Assembly: GCF_947242115.1 (NCBI RefSeq)
Contig: NC_074720.1
Coordinates: 13,233,145-13,297,144 of the forward strand
Direction of reading: 5' to 3'
DNA length: 64,000 nt
From: Biomphalaria glabrata
Lineage: Eukaryota > Mollusca > Gastropoda > Planorbidae
Position numbers and translations under genes: made by a program. The notes beneath the pieces are model-generated. The model searched no databases, had not been told where the DNA came from, and was given only the letters and a program-made list of their open reading frames with translations. Below, piece after piece: positions 11,716 through 20,910 of the stretch. Positions within the stretch are counted from its first letter, which is position 1; every line of letters begins with the position of its first letter.

Positions 11716-14338
11716 CTAAATCGTATAGGTGCCACAACTAGATCTAGTAAAGTTTATGGGCATTTCAAATTAATTACTTCATAATGTAGGCTGGTATAAA
11801 TTATTTCAAAACAAGAGAATAGTCGTCTAATTTTGGATTAATGTTTTTTGGATATTACAGAACAAATAATGATAAAACTTAAATTTCAAAAAAAAAGTAA
11901 ATAACAATTAGTTTGTGATCCTAACTGACCATAGCTCAAGACATCAAAAAGCGAAAGTGGAGCTGGATAGGACACACCCTGCGAACACCAGCTACCAATG
12001 TTGCCAAAGGGGCACTTGATTGGAGTCCACAAGGAAAGAGGAAAGTGGGCAGACCCAAGTAAACCTGAAAGAGGTCAGTCATCAGTGAAGCCTGAGGGTA
12101 CTAGAATGACATGGGAGCAGAAGAAGAAAGCTGCTCAGAATTGAGTTAGGTGGAGAGGTGTGGCTACGGCCCTATTCTTTCCTGGGAGTACACAGTATTC
12201 ATGAAATGTATGCATATAAATAAGAATTTGTTTGAGATCCTAACTGACCTGTATGGGTTAAACCAGGCATGGACCTCCATGTTTCTGGCGTGGGCTTCGT
12301 CAATTAAAAACTGTAAAGGGTCCCAAGCTGGGCTCGGGGCCGTTCCCTGAGTGCCGGTCAAGTATTGGCTCCATGGTTCGATGGTGGACGCGTACATAGC
12401 TTCTCCGGCTGATCTGACCTAAAGAGATCGCGATTGGTTTATGGGTAATGTTATGTTTAAACAGGTCTCAGATATTAATAAAAGTGGAATAAAACATTTC
12501 TAATATCTCCACCAAAATGATTACATCATGGATATAATGTGGATGAAATATGACTGCGTCATGGATATAATGTGGATGAAATATGACTGCGTCATGGATA
12601 TAATGTGGATGAAATCTGACTGCGTCATGGATATAATGTGGATGAAATATTACAAGTATGTGACAAAGTGTAATATGGTAAAGAAATATCTAAAGTAGTG
12701 CTGAGAATATTGTGTGATACGAATGTGATACATGTTCAGACTGAAAATGCGTCTTAATCTTAGCTTTGGCTGAGATACGTCTGAGAAAAGGTAATATATG
12801 TCTTGGATAAATCCGCCTTTTAAAACCTAAAACAAAAACATTAGAACCAAATAAATCTCTTAAAATGTCCGTTGTTCTGCTACTAATGAATAGAAGATCT
12901 ACTGAAATATTAAGGAGAAATGTTGACCTGGAAGAACACGGCGTTGATGGTGGCATCATGTAGAATGTCCAAGAGATGTCTCAAGTCTGCCTGATTCTGG
13001 CTGGTTGTTCTGGTGTTGGACTTTGGCCAGTCGATGTTGCTGACCGTGGCTATCCAGGCGCCTCTCAACTCACGTTTGGTCCTTCCAGCACTGCATGCTA
13101 CACAGTGAGAAATAAAATATGTGTATGAAGGTCTCAAGCTGCAGGTAACAAAATACACAGCAAAAGTTAAAAAAAAAAAAAAAACGCAGGGAAATAAATC
13201 CAGTGAAGTCTTGTAGTATCTAGATCTAAATAGACTTAATATTGTTTACAGTTTAATGTTCAACGACTCTGTTGAGGCCAATTGAAAAAAAAAAGTAATG
13301 TCGAACAGATTTATTTCTCATTGTAATATCGGACGTTCGCTGTACATCAAGAGCTTACAAATTGTTTCAATAAAATCTTGCCTTTAAACTAATCAGCTGC
13401 AGGGGCCAATCCAAACTTCAAAAGCCCATAAACTACTTAAGAATGGGGCCCCTTGTAATCGACATAGAATAATTAATTTCTTTACTCTTTGTTTAAACTG
13501 AAAATATCCCTGGAGGCTGAAACCAGGAATCATTTTTGGGGAACCTCAAACTTATGTTGCTTGTGTGTAAATCCAGCACTGATCAGCTACGTATGTTTAA
13601 ATTAAAATGATAAAATAGTCTGTAATTTTTATAAGAATAATTAGTATCTCAACTTCAAATAATGTCCATTATAATAATTGGTTTGGATCATCTGTACATA
13701 AAATAAAACAACTTTATTTGGCATGTGTTGCTACACTTCTGTATTTGAGAGATCCCCCTCTCTTTATTTCTTCAAATAAAAGTATGTTAACCCCTTACCA
13801 CCTAAGAACTGTTGGATACGTTCTAGCGTGTAAGTAAACTAAAGAGCGTACATCAAATTGAGGAGAGGCAGGTAGAAGAGACATATACATGTAGTCACGC
13901 TACAGACATCTGAAAGACATTCAAGGCATGTTTTCACTACATAGGCAACCAGTATCAATAAAACAAATTGAAAGGTGTTTCTATTTATGTATGTTATTTA
14001 TATAAATCACTATATAAATCACTACTTCGGTTTTAATGACTACGAATGTCAAAGAATGCAAGTTAAAATCATGTGCATCACCGGGAATTCCCTTTAGAGA
14101 ATCTATGTAATAAGCAGCAAACTAGACTACATTTTGATTCAAAACAACTCCAACCTAAACAATGTTCTTTTCTTTATTTTGTTTACATTAAGCACTAGAT
14201 CTATGTACGAATCACTAGAAGCTTCTAAAAGTAATAGATGTACAGTAATAGTAACAGTAATATGTCCTACTAACCTGACTCTACTTCAGACTCCATGCCA
14301 CACAGAAGTATGGCTAAAAATACCACCTTTAAAATCAT
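5122..14338 (-). CDS. GHL10 (DUF187) secreted glycosyl-hydrolase-like protein, copy 1 (10 exons)
   Basis: Predicted secreted protein of 490 residues. Coding exons in gene order: 14338-14275, 13097-12928, 12418-12249, 11307-11184, 10135-10004, 9882-9806, 9329-9247, 7798-7606, 6585-6459, 5454-5122. All junctions are GT-AG and the phases agree, giving 1473 bp including stop. Residues 1-21 form a hydrophobic signal peptide. The family core follows: RGAWIATVSNIDWP (33-46), HAWFNPYR (128-135), LWMDPG (166-171), YDVDGVHLDDYFYPYP (190-205), ADWRRDNV (229-236), WVKFGVSPFGIW (253-264), DYVAPQLYW (295-303). A fibronectin-III-like domain follows at about 390-490. Length and motif order match bacterial GHL10 proteins such as YngK; DigH (YddW) cleaves denuded peptidoglycan glycans. 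The exact substrate here is inference. It is the 3'-most of three tandem paralogues. Confidence 0.93.
6010..6140 (+). repeat. Short degenerate 17-bp tandem repeat
   Basis: About six imperfect copies of a unit like GTGCCTAAATTTCCGG, within intron 9 of copy 1. Confidence 0.8.
6252..6408 (+). repeat. 49-bp tandem repeat, 3 copies
   Basis: Three near-identical 49-bp units containing TTTAATACCCAGAGTCAAAT, ending about 50 bp from the exon 9 donor. Confidence 0.9.
6459..6585 (-). CDS. GHL10 copy 1 exon 9
   Basis: 127 bp, residues 338-380, with VDNNWSPNEIVHQIQ and RQVWGEIHFSAHQLE. Acceptor CTACCCCAG; donor CCCAC|GTAAGT. Copy 3 has the same length, and copy 2 is one base shorter. Confidence 0.9.
6586..7605 (-). 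other. Intron 8 of GHL10 copy 1
   Basis: Contains a short GAAA/GAGA-rich tract at about 6700-6770. This is the unexpanded counterpart of the 370-bp GAAA tract in copy 2. AT-rich sequence and a 41-bp repeat follow. No gene seen. Confidence 0.75.
7393..7516 (+). repeat. 41-bp tandem repeat, 3 copies
   Basis: Three copies containing CAACTAGTGGCACCTGCCTA, next to exon 8. The matching part of copy 2 intron 8 has no array. Confidence 0.88.
7606..7798 (-). CDS. GHL10 copy 1 exon 8
   Basis: 193 bp, residues 274-337, with GWLDYVAPQLYWTIDGPQ and DWWSDPAQNPTHKHIYAG, the family's late barrel strands. Acceptor CTTACAG; donor TACAG|GTCAGC. Confidence 0.93.
7799..9246 (-). other. Intron 7 of GHL10 copy 1
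   Basis: No gene recognised. An old direct duplication is visible: AAAATCGTTAGAGCC at about 7960 and 8360, each followed by a similar AAGCT(G/A)ATA(A/G)GAGGAA block. A C-run then A-run lies at 7990-8025. A CA-rich tract and a hAT-type terminus relic (GGCTACGCCCATG) lie near 9025-9065. Confidence 0.65.
9247..9329 (-). CDS. GHL10 copy 1 exon 7
   Basis: 83 bp, residues 246-273, with the conserved WVKFGVSPFGIWR. Acceptor CCTACAG; donor GACAG|GTAAAT. Confidence 0.93.
9330..9805 (-). other. Intron 6 of GHL10 copy 1
   Basis: AT-rich, no gene seen. It aligns in blocks with intron 6 of copy 2 but lacks the roughly 1.2 kb of inserted sequence found there at about 33790-35020. Confidence 0.7.
9806..9882 (-). 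CDS. GHL10 copy 1 exon 6
   Basis: 77 bp, residues 221-245, with LADWRRDNVNKLIERL, the usual family signature after the DDYFYP strand. Donor ACCAA|GTAAGT. Confidence 0.92.
10004..10135 (-). CDS. GHL10 copy 1 exon 5 (active-site strand)
   Basis: 132 bp, residues 177-220. It carries YDVDGVHLDDYFYPYP, whose paired aspartates (198-199) are the best candidates for active-site acids. Acceptor GTTCTCAG; donor ATAAG|GTACAC. Confidence 0.93.
10415..10735 (-). mobile_element. LINE fragment, C-terminal part of the reverse-transcriptase ORF
   Basis: The minus strand encodes KRYKDQLRCHFALTGVEESS followed by a degraded tail. Upstream of it are relics like RMRDDRM and KGGRR. This pattern is typical of the C-terminus of non-LTR retrotransposon ORF2 in snails. 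The fragment is short and disrupted. Confidence 0.75.
10790..10930 (-). mobile_element. SINE (type III), minus orientation
   Basis: On the minus strand it runs from a GCGGTTTGCGCGCTGGACTG-like head to the tail AACATCCGAAACATGTAAAA. The same family is at 37672 (plus) and 19530 (minus). The head is tRNA-like. Confidence 0.75.
10935..11062 (-). repeat. Fragment of an unclassified interspersed repeat
   Basis: The reverse complement begins ATATATAATTCTCTTCATGG and matches the starts of the repeats at 25381 and 52803. As in those copies, it abuts a TA microsatellite. Confidence 0.7.
11184..11307 (-). CDS. GHL10 copy 1 exon 4
   Basis: 124 bp, residues 135-176, with LAANHMAKAIPAHAHAYG and NNLWMDPG. 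Acceptor TTTTTTAG; donor TCCAG|GTGAGA. Confidence 0.92.
11308..12248 (-). other. Intron 3 of GHL10 copy 1
   Basis: Longer than the 215-bp intron 3 of copy 2. It holds a CT microsatellite (11675-11710) and a LINE fragment. The open frame at 11248-11658 on the plus strand starts inside exon 4 and matches nothing recognisable. Confidence 0.7.
11925..12150 (+). mobile_element. LINE fragment, C-terminal part of the reverse-transcriptase ORF
   Basis: The plus strand encodes KRKWSWIGHTLRTPATNVAK, then WSPQGKRKVGRPK, the usual late ORF2 signature of snail LINEs. Stops interrupt it after GRPK. It differs from the LINE at 10415. Confidence 0.8.
12249..12418 (-). CDS. GHL10 copy 1 exon 3
   Basis: 170 bp, residues 79-135 (last codon split), with EPWSQYLTGTQG, DPLQFLIDEAH and EVHAWFNPYR, all hallmark GHL10 stretches. 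Acceptor TCTTTAG; donor TACAG|GTCAGT. Confidence 0.94.
12528..12656 (+). repeat. 33-bp tandem repeat, about 4 copies
   Basis: Units containing ATGGATATAATGTGGATGAA, in intron 2 of copy 1. A single related unit stands at about 36857-36885 in intron 2 of copy 2. Confidence 0.88.
12928..13097 (-). CDS. GHL10 copy 1 exon 2
   Basis: 170 bp, residues 22-78, with RGAWIATVSNIDWP and NAVFFQ, the N-terminal GHL10 signature. Acceptor GTGTAG; donor TCCAG|GTCAAC. Confidence 0.94.
13098..14274 (-). other. Intron 1 of GHL10 copy 1
   Basis: Aligns in blocks with intron 1 of copy 2. At 13570-13598 it has one unit, AATCCAGCACTGATCAGCTA, of the sequence that forms the 28-bp array at 38038-38912 in copy 2. No gene seen. 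Confidence 0.75.
14275..14338 (-). CDS. GHL10 copy 1 exon 1 (signal peptide)
   Basis: 64 bp. ATG at 14338-14336, encoding MILKVVFLAILLCGMESEVE and a phase-1 donor TCAG|GTTAGT. The start is supported by the matching signal peptides and donors of copies 2 and 3. Confidence 0.88.
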
Positions 14339-15107
14339 GGCTGTGTGCTGTTACCGAGAAAAAAAATATCGGGAAAGCCATTAACAACTTATAAACATAA
14401 ATACATGAGTACTTCTATAAACGATGGAGGAAGCCCTTCATACGTATAAATTAGAGATAGGAAACGAACCGAACCTGAACCGAACGAACCGAACTCGAAC
14501 CTCACTTATGACCGAACCGAACCGAACCCGAACTTTGAAACTGCTTAGTACGAACCGAACCGAACGAACCCTCCTTATCTTAACCGAACTAATTTACTAA
14601 TTTTGCAATTAGTACATCCTTTTTTTTAATAATATTTTTGGTTTAAAAAGATATAAAAAATTACTTAAATATTTTATTTAAATTCTAATGATTCCATTAT
14701 AGTTTGAAAACTTGGGAGGGGGGGGGGGGTATTTTGAAAACTTTAAAAAGAAAAAAAAAGCGGCGTGCTGTGATTCCTATGGGTTTTTCCGTACGTGCCG
14801 ACTCCCCCCGTGGCCTTGAATTTTCGCGGGCTGTTTGCAATATTGGTTTTGAGTTGAATAGGCGGCCTCTAATTAGATTTAGATCTCTAGTAACTAGACT
14901 AGTAAGTACAAAGTCAACATTAAAATATTGTCACTTTTATTTCAAATGGCTGTTATGAGAGTAGAATATTTTTTGCCGATTAGAGAGTGTAGATATAAAT
15001 CTACAATAAGTTCATTTGTGTTCTAGTTTAAAATAAATTTTAATTATCTTCTATTAAGTGATTTATTTTTACAAAATTGTGAAGTATTCCATATTGGAAT
15101 ATTATCA

Positions 15108-15275
15108 GTGGCGTAGCAAGGGTGGGGGAGGAGGGGGAGAAATGTAAAATCCCTCCGGGCCCCCACTTGAGGGGGGCCCTAAATGAGTGTTTTTTACAAT
15201 AAATATTCAATATTACGCAAAATGCAGGGGCCACCAACGAGGTCCAGCCACTCCCGGGCCCCCAAATGATGAAAA
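15108..15275 (+). mobile_element. hAT-like fragment starting CAGTGGCGTAGC
   Basis: Starts CAGTGGCGTAGCAAGGGTGG. Its interior (TACGCAAAATGCAGGGGCC) is repeated in the opposite direction at 53728-53820. The right end is not clear. It is nested in the element at 14452-17212. Confidence 0.55.
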
Positions 15276-15341
15276 ATTCCTATTCCTGAATATTTTTACT
15301 ATTATTCTGTTTTGCATTATTGATCATCAGTATTTTTAATG

Positions 15342-15530
15342 CAGCGTTTCTCAAACTTTGGGTCCTCCCCCGTGGGTGGGGATGGCGAGTACCTTGAATT
15401 GGGGGATGAGGAGACGCAACTTCCTGACAAAAAGGGGTGTCATAGAGTGTGTGGGTGTATTTCCTGGAGGCGGTAAGAAGAGGTTAAGCGATTGATTTGT
15501 GTTTATGCATTGAGGATGATGAAATTAGCG
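15342..15530 (+). mobile_element. hAT-like fragment starting CAGCGTTTCTCAAAC
   Basis: CAGCGTTTCTCAAACTTTGG is a well-known form of hAT terminus. The following GGGTGGGGATGGCGAGT region is degraded and the far end is unresolved. Nested as above. Confidence 0.5.
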
Positions 15531-15754
15531 TAATGTAAATGTGAAACGGCAGACAATCTTGAGACATGAAAGAGTAAAGACGTTGTTTTGTGGTGACCTA
15601 GAATTCGTTTAAATATCAGTATATTTCATAATATTACATCTCTATCTCAAGTTAAATATGTGAATATTGTAATAACAGTTAGGCTATATTGAGTTGTTCA
15701 CATAAGAACTTTATTTTAAAGTTTATTAAGTTTATATATCATTATAAGGCTTGT

Positions 15755-16143
15755 CTTCGAGTCCGAAGATTAGTGAGGAATGCAGTTTTTCCCATAGCTG
15801 CGCAGTCCCAGCTGTGACCTACATATTTTGCCACATCCAGGGCAAGCATAACCACTGTCCGCAGGTGGTCGATTTAGTTTTTCTTTTCGCGTCTGCGTTT
15901 GTCCTCGGCAGCGGATTTTCTTTTGGTCTCAAATGTGTATCCCGCGGCCTTCGGGAGTGAACTCCAACTGACTCGTTCTGAGGCCGCATGTATCCAGGTG
16001 CTCTCTTCTATGTCAGCTAAGCAAAGTTGACGCCTAAGCTGGTCTTTGAAGCGTTTCCGTGGGGCGCCTCTGTTACGTCGACCACCTTTTAGCTCATCGA
16101 AAAAAAAAAAAGGCTGCCTTTGGCAACTGTCGGACCATAACAA
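15755..16143 (-). mobile_element. LINE fragment, 3' end with C-terminal zinc finger
   Basis: The minus strand encodes LKGGRRNRGAPRKRFKDQLR, ADIEESTW and EAGYTFE-type sequence. Further 3' is a CPGCGKICRSQLGLRS zinc-finger-like stretch. This is the end of a non-LTR retrotransposon ORF2, nested in the hAT-type element. Confidence 0.8.
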
Positions 16144-17220
16144 GTCCCTCTATACAATACTTACCGGTAAAAATATAAAACGCCTTTATTGGTTCAATTG
16201 TACTAGCTGTTTGTAAGCGACAAACCAATGACCAACTAACAAGGAAAGAGGGCGTCGAAAAAATGTTTTATTTTCAGTGTAACTTATCTGAATATTAAAA
16301 ATTAAAATATATTAAGTAGGAGATGTCATTTTATCTTCTAATAAGACCTTGTCAACTGTAGACTGCTTTTTGCGAGGCGCGTATACACAATATGGGTCAA
16401 AACGTTTTGAAGTAAACATTTTAAAACATCTCCGCTAGTGTGATTCTTCTGCATTTTTTTTTTTTGTCTCAGAATAGTCGAGTTTCTTCCGTATATTGCA
16501 ATTTATTATAGTGACGACTTATGTGTGAAAAAAAAAATCCTCGATAGAGAGTTTTTACACGAAGAATATTTCTTTAAAAAGATCACGCCCATTATAGAAG
16601 TACGTGCGCAATATGTAGGCCTACCTAGAATGTCCCTTGCATAATTCTATTGGCCAGGTCTGCCTCTTTATTATTAGATTTAATATGGCCCTCGACTTTT
16701 TTTTATTATGATGAATGGTGCGTTCTGAAAGAAAGCACATCGATATTAGCCTTTTAAAGGAATTCTCTCTTCTTAGTAAGAAAAGAGAAACAGGCCAGAA
16801 GACGCTTAGCGCCGAGTCACACCCGGAATTAAACCCCGTGCCGACTTAAGCGAAAACCTGCCGCAACTTCATTTCTATCTCCATTAAGACATTTTTACAA
16901 CGCTTAAAATGTATGTAGGCAACATTATTTTGGAAAAAGTATTGCCCACAGGCCTATTATATATTGCAAAGTATTTGTTTTATGTAAATATTCAAATGAA
17001 AGTGTTTTAACTGATATATTGTATTAAACCTTATAACTTAATTTTGCTATTACATAATTTCATAACATCGAACCGAGCCGAACCCGAACTTTAGACCTGA
17101 CCGAACCGAACCGAACCCGAACTATACTCGTCATCGAACCGAACCGAACTCGAACTTAAATCTGACCGAACCGAACCCGAACTTTAAAAGTTGGGTTCGA
17201 TTCCCATCTCTAGTATAAAT

Positions 17221-17867
17221 AAGATTTTAGTCTACTTGGAGAGATAAATAAAAGTATCTCAATAAAATTAAGTTAAAACTAAGTATGTTCTGTAGTTATT
17301 ATTTTTTTATGACAAAAATACAGTACAAAAAAAGTCGAGGATCCGACAGTCTGTAATAAGTGTATGTAGCTGTACCTTACCTCTCACTCAGGAAGCGACT
17401 CTTAAATAAATCTAGTCCCTGAATCAGCACAAATCACAAAGGTTTTGTTTAAAACTTTTAGATTTTGAACTTCTAAAGAAAAGATATTTTAAGCAGTGGC
17501 GATCTTTAAAAACAAAAAGGTCCTACCTCGAGCTCGCTTACAGTTGTTGTTTTTGTTGTTGTTGTTGTTTTTCATGGTGGGGAAGGGGGTGACGAAATGA
17601 GGAACTTCATTACTAAATGTCTAGTAATTAAACATGTTGTTAAATGGGAATTGTTTGTGTTATCGCCCTCTCCCCTCTCCTTCCAAAATACACGCATTTT
17701 TAATTTTCTCTATATGGAGCAGTAAAACATAAACACCTCTCCCAGCGCCGCTGCCGAATTAGATTTTTTCTCTTATCTTATAAATATTTATTTATACTCC
17801 ACCGATTACATACAACCTGTTAGTTTCCCATACAACTTACGTGTCTTCCAGACTCACATTCATAAAA
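17221..17867 (-). promoter_or_regulatory. 5' flank of copy 1, conserved with copy 2
   Basis: This block aligns by eye almost throughout with 39580-40193 upstream of copy 2, including AACTTCTAAAGAAA, CTCCCAGCGCCGCTGCCGAA and a minus-strand GTAAGT at the TTACGTGTCTT site. It marks the extent of the duplicated unit and probably holds the promoter. The transposon at 14452 separates it from exon 1. No clear TATA box was seen. Confidence 0.55.
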
Positions 17868-19529
17868 TCAAAAACCCAAAATGAAACTTCATAAGTCTAC
17901 TGAAAAGCTGGTACACAGTTGCATTTTATAATTGGCAATCCGGTATGAACTTGTAAGTATTACAACAACAAAATATAAACGACATTATGAAACAAATATG
18001 ACGGCATTCTTGGTTTGAACCGCGAATAAAAGATTGTTCAACTACAATGGGAATATTTACCAAAAAGAGACAGGAAAATGACTCGGTTGTAAAGCTAGCT
18101 ACAATGTTGCTCATATTGTAAGCACAGTAAGCACAGAAATGAAGCCCAATCTTGCTGATATTTTAAGTAGAGAAATAAAGTCATCTTCTGACGCGGGGAA
18201 AAAAGATACATTTCAAATATCCTATTTATTAATGAAGCACAGGATCAACTGGTTTCAGGTCAATATCGTTTTTCTAGACCTACTTTTTGATCGTGTGGCC
18301 CGCGACACGAGTGTCGGAAATAAAAATGGCCCGCAGGTCGAATTAGGTTGGGCATCACTGATCTAAAATATCATGATGTCTTTTCCCCTTTCGAGGGCCG
18401 CTAAAAAAAAAAAAGAGAAAGTTATGCAGAGAAATCGGGGGGAGGGGGGTCATAGAGGATTCAAAGATGTGCGGAAAATAATAGAACAGAATCGAAGATT
18501 TCTAAAAATGAAAGATTTAAAAAAAAGAATGTTAAAGTTGTATCTTGGTATCGACTCTGCTTACCGCCACTTAGTGACTCCATTTTGTTTTTTAGTTTAA
18601 AAGTTTTTTTTTGTTTTTAAAAAGATCTAGTCTCCATGATGATATTATTCTGTGCAATGATCGAAAGAGTGTATACATTTATCTCTACCGAGCTAAAAAT
18701 TGAAGATAAGTATCATAATACAGGTGTACTTTTTAAAATACATAACTTACCAACACTGCTTATAGTCTGTACACCAGATACACCAATAAGCTAACCATTT
18801 GTAGTTATCTTTCCATATATGAAAATCTGCAATGAATCTAGTTGACGTACTCAAAAAGAAAATAGAACAATTTAACAACATACATTCTTTACTTTAGTAA
18901 ATCAATAAAAGTGAAACAGGAAGTAGGCCTAGTTCCACCTCAAGGAAGTTAATTGTAAACTGGAAAAAATCCTCGTGTGTACAAGTCCAGGTATATGTGT
19001 TAGTGTGTTCCAAGCTGTGTAGTGTATGTCTATATATGTGTAACTCAGAGAGCTTTGTTTAGGAAGCAGTATCCAGAATTTTAAGAAAACATTATTTCAG
19101 GATGTCGTTACCGTATTGGACCGTGGAAAGGGCGGTATATAATATCACCCTACGACAGGTCTTTTCTAATGGGTGGGGGGCGTAGTTTAGTGGAGAAGTT
19201 ACATAATTTAATTAAAAAATACTATCACTAATATAGATTATAAATGTTATATGCCTTTTTATATCACCCTTTCCCCAGCTAATGTCAAATGCAATTATTG
19301 GTTATAGATATAATATGGGCAGAGGACCTGTATCTGATTAATCGTCTACCCTCTACCTACCCCTCCCCTCTACCACAGAAAATATGACTTTTAAAGGCAA
19401 CAGTTTTGATGTAATTCCACAGGCTCTAAATTTTGTATTCTCTTGTCTGAATGTGTTGCAATTATTTAAAGAAAATCTTTGTTTTGAAAAACTTCACACG
19501 AAACTTGGAACTAATGAGATGTAAAAATG
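17868..19529. other. Intergenic stretch between copies 1 and 2
   Basis: No gene recognised. It holds a hAT-type relic at about 18285-18362 (reverse complement CAGTGATGCCCAACCTAATT) and, at 18378-18412, the end of a repeat ending GAGGGCCGCTAAAAAA. The rest is AT-rich sequence without a recognisable signature. Confidence 0.6.
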
Positions 19530-19680
19530 TTTGTAAAATGCTTTTTTCCCCACATGTTTCGGATGGTTCTTTACAGTTGAATATAGCTTAATTCCTAGTC
19601 CAAGCTTCCCGCTGGACGACGGAGGATGGTAGCGGGCAGGATATGAGATTTGAGCCCAAGCCCAACAGTGGAATTAGGGC
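19530..19680 (-). mobile_element. SINE (type III), minus orientation
   Basis: Contains the reverse complement of the family tail (ACATGTTTCGGATGGTTCTT) and body (GGACGACGGAGGATGGTAGC). It directly abuts the LINE fragment that follows. Confidence 0.75.
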
Positions 19681-20470
19681 GTAACTGTTTTAGCACATTT
19701 TTGCGGATGTTTGTGAAAGCATCTTTAGTGGACTGAGAGTTTGGGTTGTTCAAACTTGTTCAAATACACTTTATGGAGCTTGTGCTTTTCATCTAATAGT
19801 TTTCTGATCTCAGCACTGTTTTCATCAAACCAGTCCTGATGGTTTCTCTCCATAGATCCGAGTATGTCTAGATCTGGTGAAACGTATGTCCTGACGGTCA
19901 GATTGTCTGGTGATAACGTAGTCTATGAAGTGCCAGTGTCTTGAGCGGGGATGCATCCAAGAAGTTCGCCTACTCATTGGGAGACTGAATATTGTGTTTG
20001 ATATAAGCAGCTTGTGTTCACCTTCATCTGCAAGCCGAGTCTCAGTCAGTGCTGCTTTGTCTGTGTTGTATCTGTGGAGCTCCCTGGCTACTAGTGCAGT
20101 TCGTCTTTGTGGTCTATCAGATGTGTCGTTGTCAAGTAGTGTGGGCACATTTCATGCACCTAAGGTAAGAGGAACTATCCTCGTCTTTTTCTTTGATTTT
20201 CGGCCGCTTCTGTAGGGTTCCCGCCAACTGCGCTAGGCTAACTAGGGTAGTTTAGAGCAGGCAATGTTTGGGGCACCTTTTCTAGCCCTGTCCTCATGCT
20301 ATGGGGGTGATCAGTGCACAGTGCACTCCTAAAAATGGCTACTCAGCCGCTCAGGTGGCTGCCGGATTCCACTGCTGCTCTGTGTCAGTGGTGAACGACC
20401 TTCCAGTGTACCCACACCTACCGCTTCACTGCTTGCCTGTCGCCACAGGTCTTTGATTTAGTTGTATTTT
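19681..20470 (-). mobile_element. LINE fragment: 5' region and part of the endonuclease ORF
   Basis: The minus strand encodes TLLDNDTSDRPQRRTALVAR, ALTETRLADEGE, then SWMHPRSRHWHFIDYVITR and DENSAEIRKLLDEKHKLHKV. This is an APE-type endonuclease ORF with internal sequence missing. The upstream part (20220-20470) resembles a LINE 5' UTR. Truncated and disrupted. Confidence 0.85.
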
Positions 20471-20910
20471 GGGGGAGGGGGGGATGCCTAGTGACTTGGA
20501 ATTTTGATTTAAGTATTCGCGCAACACGTCGACCTCCTTCTCTCGCTCTAAAGCCCAACCTTTTCCGGAAGCATATATACTAGCCAGATATTACCCACTG
20601 CCCGCGGGTCTTAACTTGCGAATTGCTGATTAAGTCACTGATATAGTGCATTAGAATCAATGAAAGAAAATAATAATGTTATAAGTAAAGCGAATACATG
20701 AATTTATGAATATAGAAATATAGTGAATAGAGCTAAAAATAGCTAATCGACCTAAACATATTTTTTTTATGAAAACATCGACATCTATATTTAGAAGCGC
20801 GTGATATCAAGAGTATAGAGTTGCACTCATGGCGAACGAATGTATGTAAATATGCTTTAGAAACAAACATTTGTAGGGTAATTTGATTTTGATTCATGTG
20901 TTAAAATATA
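20471..20910. other. Intergenic AT-rich stretch
   Basis: No gene seen. It is the left flank into which the element at 20919 inserted. Confidence 0.5.

Larger units (their letters stand above)
14444..17220. mobile_element. Non-autonomous hAT-type DNA transposon with 8-bp target duplication
   Basis: The element spans 14452-17212. Its termini TAGAGATAGGAAACGAACC and the reverse complement TAGAGATGGGAATCGAACC form an inverted repeat with two mismatches. It is flanked by GTATAAAT on both sides (14444-14451 and 17213-17220). Termini and duplication length fit the hAT superfamily. Clusters of GAACCGAAC lie near both ends, at 14465-14590 and 17068-17190, in direct orientation. No own transposase was found; the interior holds LINE and other hAT debris. 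Copy 2 has the empty site near 39560. Confidence 0.88.
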
